From: an uncultured Lachnospiraceae bacterium
Lineage (GTDB): Bacteria; Bacillota; Clostridia; Lachnospirales; Lachnospiraceae
Length of the DNA: 8,579 bases
Reading direction: 5' to 3'
Assembly (NCBI GenBank): GCA_902803015.1
Contig: CADCOL010000082.1
Coordinates: forward strand, 1 to 8,579
This document shows positions 1-6,478 of the stretch, piece by piece. The notes under the pieces are model-generated. The model did not search any database and was not told where the DNA came from. It worked only from the letters and a program-made list of their open reading frames with translations. How positions within the stretch are numbered: the stretch's first letter is position 1; every line of letters begins with the position of its first letter. Made by a program: the position numbers and the translations under genes.

Positions 1-168
1 GAAACCGTGGAAAGACTGCGTTCGGTCGAAGCTGCGATGCTTCGGACTGACAGGCAGGGCGCGGTTACATTTTATACGAAAAAGCGGCGCTGGAAGTGTT
101 TTTTATCCTCGGCGGGGTGATTCTTTATAAGCCGGCCGGATTATTTATAAAAAAGATGCGCATTCTGC

Positions 169-197
169 TTGCACCAAATCACGAAATGTGGTTAAAT
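169..197 (+). promoter_or_regulatory. Candidate promoter for the phosphonate cassette
   Basis: TTGCAC (169-174) and TTAAAT (192-197) are separated by exactly 17 bases, and TGG directly precedes the -10 box, which fits an extended -10 (TGn). This would be a housekeeping sigma-A type promoter starting transcription near 204 and giving a leader of roughly 100 nt before the gene at 308. The -10 box is imperfect, so this is an inference from spacing and motif match. Confidence 0.45.
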
Positions 198-290
198 GTT
201 CAATAGATGTTGCTTTATTTGCAAAAATGAACAAATATCAAAACCAAGAACAAAGCACGGGACGAAAGAAGCGTGTCTGAACAAAAAAGA

Positions 291-296
291 AAGGGA
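291..296 (+). promoter_or_regulatory. Weak ribosome binding site of pntC-like gene
   Basis: AAGGGA lies 11 bases before the ATG at 308, further than the usual 5-9. It is the only purine-rich Shine-Dalgarno-like stretch near this start. A closer ATG at 298 is out of frame and stops after 11 codons (TGA 331-333). Confidence 0.45.
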
Positions 297-307
297 AATG
301 CCTGAAA

Positions 308-1198
308 ATGAGCCTTACGGAGAAGCAATTTGATGTTTTGTCAGCAATTGCGACAGAAAAAGAATTATTGACGCAGCGTGATTTGACAAGGATTACGGGT
401 TGTTCACTCGGAACAGTGAATAAGTCCATAAAAGAACTAACGGATGCGGGCTTACTGGAGGAAGGAGCAATTACCGAAGCCGGAATTGTCGCGTTGGAGC
501 CGTATCGTGTTAAGCGCGCAATTTTTATCGCGGCCGGATTCGGAAGCCGCATGGTTCCGATTACTTTGAACACACCGAAACCCCTGGTACGTGTCAAAGG
601 AGTTCGTATTATCGATCATCTTCTGGATGCGTGTCTGGAAGCCGGAATCGACGATATCTATATTGTGCGCGGGTATCTGGCGGAGCAGTTCGATCAGCTT
701 CTTTACAAGTATCCGAATATTCATTTTCTGGAGAATCCGGTATATAACGAAGCGAACAATATCAGTTCCTCAGTGATTGCAAGAAGCCTGCTGTCCAATG
801 CATATGTGTTTGAAGCGGATCTTCTGCTTTCAAATCCGAAGATTATCAAAAAATATCATTATTATTCGGACTTTCTTGCCATTCCCGTGGAAAAAACCGA
901 CGACTGGTGCTTCGTGGTAAAAAACGGAGTAATTCAGGAGGAAAAAGTCGGCGGAACCGATTGCTGGCAGATGGTCGGAATTTCCTATTGGAACGAGGAA
1001 GACGGAAAGAAACTCGAAAAAGACATTGCGAGCGTTTACGAATCCCCGGGCGGAAGAGAACGCTACTGGGAGCAGGTGCCGCTCGTATACAGAAAAGACA
1101 ATTATAAAGTTCATGTCTGCGAATGCAGTGCGGACGATATCATTGAAATCGACACATTAAGAGAACTTAAGGCAATTGACAAAACATACGATGTCTGA
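308..1198 (+). CDS. pntC: wHTH-fused cytidylyltransferase, probably AEP cytidylyltransferase (PntC-like)
   Basis: Predicted to transfer CMP from CTP to 2-aminoethylphosphonate, giving CMP-AEP in the cytoplasm, the activated donor for phosphonate head groups. The 296 residues have two parts. Residues 1-65 look like a MarR-like winged helix, with a likely recognition helix around 33-45 (SLGTVNKSIKEL). From residue 70 a GT-A-fold NTP transferase begins: nucleotide-binding loop IFIAAGFGSRM (72-82), TPKP (89-92), ENPVYN and NNISS (142-154) as in LicC-type choline-phosphate cytidylyltransferases, a putative metal ligand D171, and a C-terminal EID (280-282). LicC-like sequence alone would also fit phosphocholine activation. 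The choice of AEP rests on the three AEP-making genes directly downstream, the first only 10 bases away. A role of the wHTH in regulation is untested. The start is the first in-frame ATG giving the full wHTH. Confidence 0.72.
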   Translation: MSLTEKQFDVLSAIATEKELLTQRDLTRITGCSLGTVNKSIKELTDAGLLEEGAITEAGIVALEPYRVKRAIFIAAGFGSRMVPITLNTPKPLVRVKGVRIIDHLLDACLEAGIDDIYIVRGYLAEQFDQLLYKYPNIHFLENPVYNEANNISSSVIARSLLSNAYVFEADLLLSNPKIIKKYHYYSDFLAIPVEKTDDWCFVVKNGVIQEEKVGGTDCWQMVGISYWNEEDGKKLEKDIASVYESPGGRERYWEQVPLVYRKDNYKVHVCECSADDIIEIDTLRELKAIDKTYDV

Positions 1199-1204
1199 AA
1201 GGAG
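1199..1204 (+). promoter_or_regulatory. Ribosome binding site deciding the phnW start
   Basis: AAGGAG lies 4 bases before the ATG at 1209. It supports that start over the in-frame ATG at 1176, which lies inside the preceding gene, has no such site and would add 11 residues before the conserved LLNPGP start of the family. Confidence 0.7.
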
Positions 1205-1208
1205 CAAT

Positions 1209-2339
1209 ATGGAAGCAGTTAAAAGAAACATCCTTTTAAATCCCGGACCGTCCACGACGACGGACAGTGTAAAATACGCGCAGGTGGTTCCCGATATCTG
1301 TCCGCGTGAAAAAGAATTCGCGGGTCTGATGAAAGGCCTTCGCGAGGATCTGGTTCGAATTGTACACGGAGACTTAAACGAGTACACTTCCGTATTATTC
1401 TGCGGAAGCGGAACCATCAACATTGACATTTGCATTAATTCCCTTCTTCCGGAAGGAAAGAAGGTTCTGGTGGTAAATAACGGAGCATACAGCACGAGAG
1501 CAGCGGAAATCTGCGAGTATTACGGACTTCCCTTTATCAATTTAAAATTCCCCGTGGATCAAAGACCGGACCTTGCCGTTGTGGAGCAAACCTTAAAAGA
1601 CAATCCGGATATCGGACTTGTGCATACCACGCACAACGAAACCGGTACGGGAATTTTAAATCCCATCCGTGAAATCGGTGCGCTGGCACATAAGTACGGA
1701 GCGATTTTTACGGTTGATACCACATCGACTTATGCAATGCGTCCGATTAACATCAAAGAGGACAATATCGATTTCTGCATGGCAAGTGCGCAGAAAGGAT
1801 TAATGGCAATGACGGGACTTTCTTTCGTAGTCGGAAAAACCGCCATTATAGAAGAATCAAAGAATTATCCGAAACGCTCCTATTACTGCAATCTGTATCT
1901 GCAGTATGAGTATTTCGAGAAAACCGGCGAGATGCATTTTACACCGCCCGTACAGACCATTTATGCAACCATCGAAGCACTCAAAGAGTACTGGGCAGAG
2001 GGTGAGGAAGCGAAATGGGCAAGACATACGAGAGTATTCAACGCCATTCATGACGGGCTCGACGAGCTGGGATTCAAAGACGTCATCAGGCGTGAAGAGC
2101 AGGCCGGACTGGTCGTGTCTGCAATTTATCCCGATGATGAAAACTGGGATTTCGAGAAGGTTCACGATTATTGTTATGAGCGCGGTTTTACCATTTATCC
2201 GGGTAAAATTTCCACGACGAATACCTTCCGTTTATGTGCACTCGGCGCAATTGACGAAGCGGATATCAAAGATTTCTTCAAAGTATTCCGCGAGGCACTT
2301 GAAACATACAATGTAACCATACCGGTGAAATATAACTAA
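1209..2339 (+). CDS. phnW: 2-Aminoethylphosphonate aminotransferase (PhnW/AepZ type)
   Basis: A PLP-dependent class V aminotransferase. In this setting it would run in the biosynthetic direction, converting phosphonoacetaldehyde to 2-aminoethylphosphonate with an amino donor. At 376 residues it has the usual family length. Visible marks are LLNPGPSTTT near the N-terminus (9-18), the CGSGT phosphate-binding turn (about 69-73), VDTTS with the PLP-pyridine aspartate D170, the Schiff-base lysine K196 in SAQKGLMAMTG, and the PhnW-like RSYY (223-226) followed by FTPPVQT. The SAQKG lysine motif and the DICPREKEF segment are closer to what I recall of biosynthetic AepZ proteins than to the catabolic enterobacterial PhnW. 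It is 10 bases downstream of the cytidylyltransferase. As I recall, these two activities occur fused in one protein in Treponema denticola, which supports a shared pathway. Confidence 0.88.
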   Translation: MEAVKRNILLNPGPSTTTDSVKYAQVVPDICPREKEFAGLMKGLREDLVRIVHGDLNEYTSVLFCGSGTINIDICINSLLPEGKKVLVVNNGAYSTRAAEICEYYGLPFINLKFPVDQRPDLAVVEQTLKDNPDIGLVHTTHNETGTGILNPIREIGALAHKYGAIFTVDTTSTYAMRPINIKEDNIDFCMASAQKGLMAMTGLSFVVGKTAIIEESKNYPKRSYYCNLYLQYEYFEKTGEMHFTPPVQTIYATIEALKEYWAEGEEAKWARHTRVFNAIHDGLDELGFKDVIRREEQAGLVVSAIYPDDENWDFEKVHDYCYERGFTIYPGKISTTNTFRLCALGAIDEADIKDFFKVFREALETYNVTIPVKYN

Positions 2340-2349
2340 AGACTGAAAA

Positions 2350-2366
2350 GAACAGGGAATCTGTTC
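2350..2366. repeat. Short inverted repeat between phnW and aepX
   Basis: GAACAG (2350-2355) and CTGTTC (2361-2366) form a perfect 6-bp dyad with a 5-base centre, in the 44-base gap between two pathway genes and just ahead of the GGGAG ribosome binding site at 2373-2377. It is too weak and lacks a proper T-run to be a terminator. It could be a protein-binding dyad, a small mRNA processing hairpin, or chance. Confidence 0.4.
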
Positions 2367-2383
2367 AAAAAAGGGAGATCATC

Positions 2384-3679
2384 ATGAAAAGTGCTTATAC
2401 CTGTTTCTGCACGGATATTATCCATGAAGGACATTTAAATATCATCAACCATGCAAAGAAATACGGACGTGTCATTGTCGGCGCGCTTTCCGACAAGGCC
2501 TTGATTCGTTACAATCGTTTTCCGACGGTGCCGCAGGAGGAGAGAATTCGTATGTACCGTTCCATCGAAGGCGTGGACGAAGTCGTGATTCAGGAAGACA
2601 TGCGTTATGACGATGTCATCACACTGATCCATCCGGATTACATCGTCCACGGGGACAACTGGTTAAGCGGTCCCGAGTCCAGCATCCGTGCCCATGTGGA
2701 AGAAAAAATCAAGGCATACGGCGGTGAGATTATCGATGTTCCGTATACTTTCAGCGAAAAAGTTTCTAAAATCGATCTTCAGCTCAAAGAGAAACTCTCC
2801 ATGCCGGAGTATCGCCGCAAACGTCTTCACCAGCTTCTTGAAATGACGGATATTGTGAAAGTCATGGAAGCGCACAGCGGACTGACCGGTCTGATTGTGG
2901 AAAAAACCGTTGTTGAGAATGAAGGAAAACTGGATCAGTTTGATGCAATGTGGATTTCCTCTTTATGCGACAGTACCGCAAAGGGAAAGCCGGATATTGA
3001 GCTTGTGGATTTGACCAGTCGTCTTCGTACGATAGAAGATATTACCGAGGTTACCACGAAACCGATTATTTTTGACGGGGATACCGGCGGACTGACCGAG
3101 CACTTTGTATATACCGTAAGAAGCCTGGAACGCCTCGGCGTTTCTGCGGTCATTATCGAAGACAAGAAGGGACTGAAAAAGAATTCCCTTTTCGGTACCG
3201 AAGTGGAACAGACACAGGCGTCCATCGAGGAGTTCAGCGAAAAAATAGCCGCCGGCAAGAAAGCACAGCTGACCGATGATTTTATGATTATCGCAAGAAT
3301 CGAAAGCCTGATTCTCGAGCGGGGAATGGAAGATGCCTTAAAAAGAGCCGCAGCATTCGTAAAGGCCGGTGCGGACGGCATCATGATTCACAGCCGTAAG
3401 AAGGATCCTGCGGAGATTCTGGAATTCTGCGACAAATTCCGTGCGGAAGACAAACATACTCCTATCGTTGTAGTACCGTCGAGCTTTAATACCATTACGG
3501 AAGCCGAACTTGCCGAGCACGGGGTAAACATTGTTATTTACGCAAACCAGCTTACCAGAAGTGCATTCCCGGCAATGCAGAAAACCGCGGAAGATATTCT
3601 GAAATACCACCGCGCAAAAGAAGTGGATGACAGACTGATGTCGATTAAAGAGATTATTACTTTGATTGATGAGATTTAG
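2384..3679 (+). CDS. aepX: Phosphoenolpyruvate mutase with N-terminal HxGH nucleotidyltransferase-like domain
   Basis: Makes the C-P bond by rearranging PEP to phosphonopyruvate, the committing step of phosphonate synthesis. It has 431 residues in two domains. Residues 1-~135 are a cytidylyltransferase-like domain of the HxGH superfamily with HEGH at 14-17 and HGDNW near 89-93. Residues ~145-431 are the isocitrate-lyase/PEP-mutase barrel, with FDAMW followed by DSTAKGKPD, DGDTGG (231-236, metal and substrate site) and the diagnostic PEP mutase motif EDKKGLKKNS (259-268), which separates mutases from lyases. The fused architecture is known for AepX proteins. In the N-terminal domain, the second motif (ISST-like after PYT, about 120-130) reads FSEKVSKID instead, so its catalysis is doubtful. 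GGGAG at 2373-2377 is a good ribosome binding site. Placed between the aminotransferase and decarboxylase genes. Confidence 0.95.
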   Translation: MKSAYTCFCTDIIHEGHLNIINHAKKYGRVIVGALSDKALIRYNRFPTVPQEERIRMYRSIEGVDEVVIQEDMRYDDVITLIHPDYIVHGDNWLSGPESSIRAHVEEKIKAYGGEIIDVPYTFSEKVSKIDLQLKEKLSMPEYRRKRLHQLLEMTDIVKVMEAHSGLTGLIVEKTVVENEGKLDQFDAMWISSLCDSTAKGKPDIELVDLTSRLRTIEDITEVTTKPIIFDGDTGGLTEHFVYTVRSLERLGVSAVIIEDKKGLKKNSLFGTEVEQTQASIEEFSEKIAAGKKAQLTDDFMIIARIESLILERGMEDALKRAAAFVKAGADGIMIHSRKKDPAEILEFCDKFRAEDKHTPIVVVPSSFNTITEAELAEHGVNIVIYANQLTRSAFPAMQKTAEDILKYHRAKEVDDRLMSIKEIITLIDEI

Positions 3680-3709
3680 AACATTTTCCGAAAGACGAAA
3701 GGAATAATC

Positions 3710-4831
3710 ATGAAAGTTGAAAAATTAGTTGAAATACTGGGCGCGGATTTTTATACCGGCGTGCCGGACAGCCAGCTTAAGGCGCTTTGCAATTATCTGA
3801 TTGCGCGTTACGGAATCGATCCGAATCACCATGTGATTGCCGCAAATGAAGGAAACTGTACCGCACTGGCAGCGGGATATCACCTTGCGACCGGCAGGGT
3901 ACCGGTTGTGTATATGCAGAATTCCGGCGAGGGAAATATCATCAATCCCGTGGCATCGTTGCTGAACGATAAAGTATATGCGATTCCGATGATTTTTATC
4001 ATCGGCTGGAGAGGCGAACCCGGCGTGCACGACGAGCCGCAGCACATCTATCAGGGAGAAGTTACCGTAAAGCTTCTGGAGGATATGGGAATTGCGTCCT
4101 TCATTATCGGGAAGGAAACGACGGATGAGGAAGTTGCGGATGCGTTTGCCGCATTCGGAGGCATCCTTGCGCAGGGAAAGAATGTGGCTTTTGTGATTCG
4201 CAAAGGTGCGTTATCCTTTGACGGAAAAGTCGAATACAAAAATGACAACAGTATGGTACGCGAGGAGATTATCCGCCATATTGCAGCGGTTTCGGGAGAT
4301 GATCCGATTGTATCAACGACCGGTAAAGCAAGCCGTGAACTTTTTGAAATCCGTGAGGCAAACGGACAGGATCACAAACGGGATTTTCTTACCGTGGGTT
4401 CCATGGGACATTCTTCCTCCATTGCACTCGGAATTGCAACACAGAAACAGGATACAAAGGTATGGTGCGTGGACGGAGACGGTGCGGCATTGATGCATCT
4501 CGGTTCCATGGCGGTAATCGGTGCCAATGCGCCGAAGAATTATGTGCATGTATTAATCAATAACGGAGCACACGAAACGGTCGGCGGTATGCCGACGGTT
4601 GCGGCCAAGGTCGATATGGTGCAGATTGCAAAAGGATGCGGCTATCCGAATGCCGTACGCGTCGGTACCTTTGAGGAACTGGATGCCGCATTGAATGAAG
4701 CGAAGAATCGTAACGAACTTTCCTTTATCGAGGTGCTTTGCTCCATCGGCGCAAGAGACGATCTCGGAAGACCGACCACGACCGCAAGAGAAAACAAAGA
4801 GAATTTTATGAGATATCTGGAGACTCTGTAA
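3710..4831 (+). CDS. aepY: Phosphonopyruvate decarboxylase
   Basis: A thiamine-diphosphate enzyme that decarboxylates phosphonopyruvate to phosphonoacetaldehyde. The step is essentially irreversible and pulls the unfavourable PEP mutase equilibrium forward. The 373 residues match the family length. The N-terminal pyrimidine-binding half has TGVPDS (16-21) and the cofactor-activating glutamate E47 in AANEGNC, then MQNSGEGN and GWRGEPGVHDEPQH, which are typical of this decarboxylase. The C-terminal diphosphate-binding half has GSMGHSSSIALG, the Mg-TPP motif GDG (256-258) and the closing NNGAHE with N284-N285. AAAGGA at 3698-3703 gives a good ribosome binding site, 30 bases after aepX. The stop TAA (4829-4831) shares its last base with the next start, so translation of the next gene may be coupled to it. 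Confidence 0.95.
   Translation: MKVEKLVEILGADFYTGVPDSQLKALCNYLIARYGIDPNHHVIAANEGNCTALAAGYHLATGRVPVVYMQNSGEGNIINPVASLLNDKVYAIPMIFIIGWRGEPGVHDEPQHIYQGEVTVKLLEDMGIASFIIGKETTDEEVADAFAAFGGILAQGKNVAFVIRKGALSFDGKVEYKNDNSMVREEIIRHIAAVSGDDPIVSTTGKASRELFEIREANGQDHKRDFLTVGSMGHSSSIALGIATQKQDTKVWCVDGDGAALMHLGSMAVIGANAPKNYVHVLINNGAHETVGGMPTVAAKVDMVQIAKGCGYPNAVRVGTFEELDAALNEAKNRNELSFIEVLCSIGARDDLGRPTTTARENKENFMRYLETL
4819..4822 (+). promoter_or_regulatory. Ribosome binding site inside the end of aepY
   Basis: GGAG lies 8 bases before the ATG at 4831, inside the last codons of the preceding gene. It supports the TAATG overlap start over the earlier in-frame ATG at 4738, which would overlap aepY by 94 bases and add 31 highly charged, family-foreign residues. 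Confidence 0.6.
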
Positions 4832-5409
4832 TGAGTGACCAAAACGAAATCACCGTTCGCGTGGTAAGAAGCAAACGAAAGACCATCGGCCTTCATATTA
4901 CGAAGGACGGCAATGCCGAAGTGCGTGCGCCTTACTATGCGACAAAGGGTGAAATCGAAAGCTTCATTCGCGAGAATACCGAATGGATTCGCAAGCACGC
5001 CGCGCAGGCACGGGAGCGGGCGCAAATCGCCGAGCAGACTCCGAAGCTTTCGCAGACCGAATTAAACCATCTCGTGCGTGTTGCGAGAAAAGTATTTGCC
5101 GAGCGAGTTGCCTACTATGCACCGTTACTCGGAGTCAGTTATAATAAAATCACCGTCCGCAAGCAGCGCACCCGCTGGGGAAGCTGTACAAAGGACGGAA
5201 ACTTAAGTTTTAATGCGCTTTTGGTCTTAGCACCTCCGGAGGTGCTTGACAGCGTGGTGGTTCACGAACTCTGTCACAGACTGGAGATGAACCACTCACC
5301 ACGATTTTATGCGCAAATTGACCGTGTCTTTCCGGATTATAAAAAATGGGACAAGTGGTTAAAGAAAAACGGGGACGCGCTTTTAAACAGGCTGCCTTCG
5401 GATCAGTAA
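4831..5409 (+). CDS. YgjP-like (DUF45) zinc metallopeptidase-family protein
   Basis: A predicted cytoplasmic metal-dependent hydrolase of the YgjP/M48-like family, whose physiological substrate is not established. The 192 residues begin with the family's basic opening (RSKRKTIGLHI, 13-23), followed by VRAP. They contain the conserved RTRWGSC (113-119) and the zinc motif HELCH (145-149) followed by NHSPRFY, where the histidine of NHS is the usual third ligand. Length is near or slightly below the family norm and no residue appears missing. The ATG overlaps the aepY stop by one base, so it is almost certainly translated from the same message as the phosphonate genes. That is transcriptional coupling, not evidence of a phosphonate function. 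An 18-bp palindrome lies in its coding sequence just before the HELCH codons. Confidence 0.9.
   Translation: MSDQNEITVRVVRSKRKTIGLHITKDGNAEVRAPYYATKGEIESFIRENTEWIRKHAAQARERAQIAEQTPKLSQTELNHLVRVARKVFAERVAYYAPLLGVSYNKITVRKQRTRWGSCTKDGNLSFNALLVLAPPEVLDSVVVHELCHRLEMNHSPRFYAQIDRVFPDYKKWDKWLKKNGDALLNRLPSDQ
5229..5246. repeat. 18-bp perfect palindrome inside the YgjP gene
   Basis: AGCACCTCC followed directly by its reverse complement GGAGGTGCT, with no spacer. It encodes part of the LAPPEVLD segment before the zinc motif. It contains a full Shine-Dalgarno-like GGAGGTG. With no loop it would work better as a protein-binding DNA site than as an RNA hairpin; chance is also possible because the protein segment constrains the sequence. 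Confidence 0.7.
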
Positions 5410-5414
5410 TTCAC

Positions 5415-5419
5415 GGGAG
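5415..5419 (+). promoter_or_regulatory. Ribosome binding site deciding the holA start
   Basis: GGGAG lies 7 bases before the ATG at 5427 and supports it over the in-frame ATG at 5346, which is inside the preceding gene and would add 27 basic residues not expected in the family. Confidence 0.65.
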
Positions 5420-5426
5420 AAAACAA

Positions 5427-6455
5427 ATGGCGGAACCGATTCAGTTTCAGGTTGTGAAAGACATTAAATCGGGGAATATCAGAAGAGCGTATCTTCTCTA
5501 CGGAGAGGAGCAGTTCATGGTGCATTTTTTCCGTGACCGGCTTGTGAAGGCATGCATGGGAAAAGGAATCGACGAGCTGAAAGGCGATATGAATTTCTTT
5601 CGGTTCACGGGGAAGGATGCCGATGTAAATACGGTCGCAGATGCGGCCCTGACGGTACCTTTCTTTGCGGACCGGAGAATGATTCTCGTGGAAGGCGCCG
5701 ACTGGTTTAACGCAGCGAACGATACCCTGACCGATATGCTGAAAAAACTTCCCGAAACTACAGTTGTAGTATTTCTGGAAAACAAAGTGGACAAGCGTCT
5801 GACTTCGTTTAAAGAAATTACGAAAATCGGTCTGGCGGAGGAGTACGGGGAACAGGATGATTCAAGCCTGACCGGTTTCATCGTAAAACGTGCTGCCGCA
5901 TGTGACATCAATATTACGCAGGCAGCGGTCCGGACACTTTTGGAGAATACCGGCCGTGATATGTTTTTAATTGCGGCGGAAGTGGACAAACTGACCGCAT
6001 ACTGCATGGACAAGGGTGTGATAGAAAAAACGGACGTGGACGAACTCTGCCATGTTATGGTGCAGGACCGCGTCTTTGACATGATCGGATTCATAGCAAA
6101 CAAGAAACAGAAAGAGGCGCTGAAACTTTACTACGATTTGCTGGAACTGCGTGAACCGCCTTTGAAAATTCTTGCTCTGATTTCCAAACAGTTCCGGGCG
6201 CTCATTGCCGTGAAGGATTTAATGAACCACGGCATGAGCAGTGAACAGATTGCAAAGAAAATGGAACTTCACAGGGATCCGAAGAAGGGTGCTTTTATCG
6301 CCGGCAAGTATGAAGCGCAGGCAAGACAGTTCTCCATGGACGAGTTAAAACGCGCCTTAAAGGATACGGCCGAATTCGACCGAAGCATCAAGGTTGGCGG
6401 CATGAATGACCGCATGGCGGTGGAACTGCTGATAATCCGCTATTCCGGAAAGTAG
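5427..6455 (+). CDS. holA: DNA polymerase III subunit delta
   Basis: The delta subunit of the clamp loader, which opens the beta sliding clamp during replication. The 342 residues are the usual length. The N-terminal AAA+-like domain starts with RAYLLYGEEQFM (20-31), followed by the conserved LTVPFFADRRMILVEGADWF (75-94), where the hydrophobic PFF/ADRRMI stretch includes the clamp-contact region. A VVVFLENKVDKR strand-turn follows (113-124), then a lid domain around NTGRDMFLIAAEVDKL (174-189), then a C-terminal collar domain that begins near VFDMIGFIANKK (216-227) and ends with the typical ELL-rich helix. As in other delta subunits there is no functional Walker A motif. It starts 17 bases after the YgjP gene, so it is probably co-transcribed with it. 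This is a housekeeping gene and its presence downstream of the phosphonate cassette implies read-through or an unseen promoter. Confidence 0.92.
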   Translation: MAEPIQFQVVKDIKSGNIRRAYLLYGEEQFMVHFFRDRLVKACMGKGIDELKGDMNFFRFTGKDADVNTVADAALTVPFFADRRMILVEGADWFNAANDTLTDMLKKLPETTVVVFLENKVDKRLTSFKEITKIGLAEEYGEQDDSSLTGFIVKRAAACDINITQAAVRTLLENTGRDMFLIAAEVDKLTAYCMDKGVIEKTDVDELCHVMVQDRVFDMIGFIANKKQKEALKLYYDLLELREPPLKILALISKQFRALIAVKDLMNHGMSSEQIAKKMELHRDPKKGAFIAGKYEAQARQFSMDELKRALKDTAEFDRSIKVGGMNDRMAVELLIIRYSGK

Positions 6456-6478
6456 GAACCCTGCGAAAAGAACAGTGT

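Larger units (their letters stand above)
1..307. other. Upstream region without a supportable gene
   Basis: No complete gene is visible here. On the plus strand frame 1 is open from the window edge to a TGA at 118-120 (39 codons). Frame 3 is open from 51 to a TAG at 204-206 and includes a hydrophobic stretch reading LEVFFILGGVILY followed by basic residues, like the tail of a membrane protein. Neither has a start codon with a ribosome binding site inside the window. Either could be the end of an upstream gene, a decayed gene or chance. A 6-bp inverted repeat (CGAAGC 27-32 / GCTTCG 39-44) has no T-run after it, so it is not a convincing terminator. From about 140 onward the DNA becomes AT-rich and looks like a promoter and leader for the gene at 308. 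Confidence 0.4.

Noticed and set aside
27..44. Terminator or tRNA-like stem near the window start
   Set aside because: Only a 6-bp stem without a T-run; no cloverleaf can be drawn around it.
124..151. AT-rich inverted repeat TTTATAA / TTATAAA around a GCCGGCCGG core
   Set aside because: The AT stem of 7 pairs is weak and such sequence is common in AT-rich intergenic DNA; no second copy in the window marks it as a mobile-element end.
1176..1208. Earlier in-frame start for the aminotransferase
   Set aside because: It overlaps the cytidylyltransferase end, lacks a ribosome site, and AAGGAG at 1199-1204 points to 1209.
2935..3384. Antisense open frame of 149 codons opposite aepX
   Set aside because: It is a shadow of the PEP mutase barrel, with serine-rich composition and no recognisable motif.
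4738..4830. Earlier in-frame start for the YgjP protein
   Set aside because: It would overlap aepY by 94 bases and add a charged segment unlike the family; the TAATG start at 4831 has GGAG upstream.
5498..6103. Antisense open frame of 201 codons opposite holA
   Set aside because: It lies entirely within a well-supported gene, is rich in serine and arginine as expected from reading the complement of that codon usage, shows no family motif and has no ribosome binding site.
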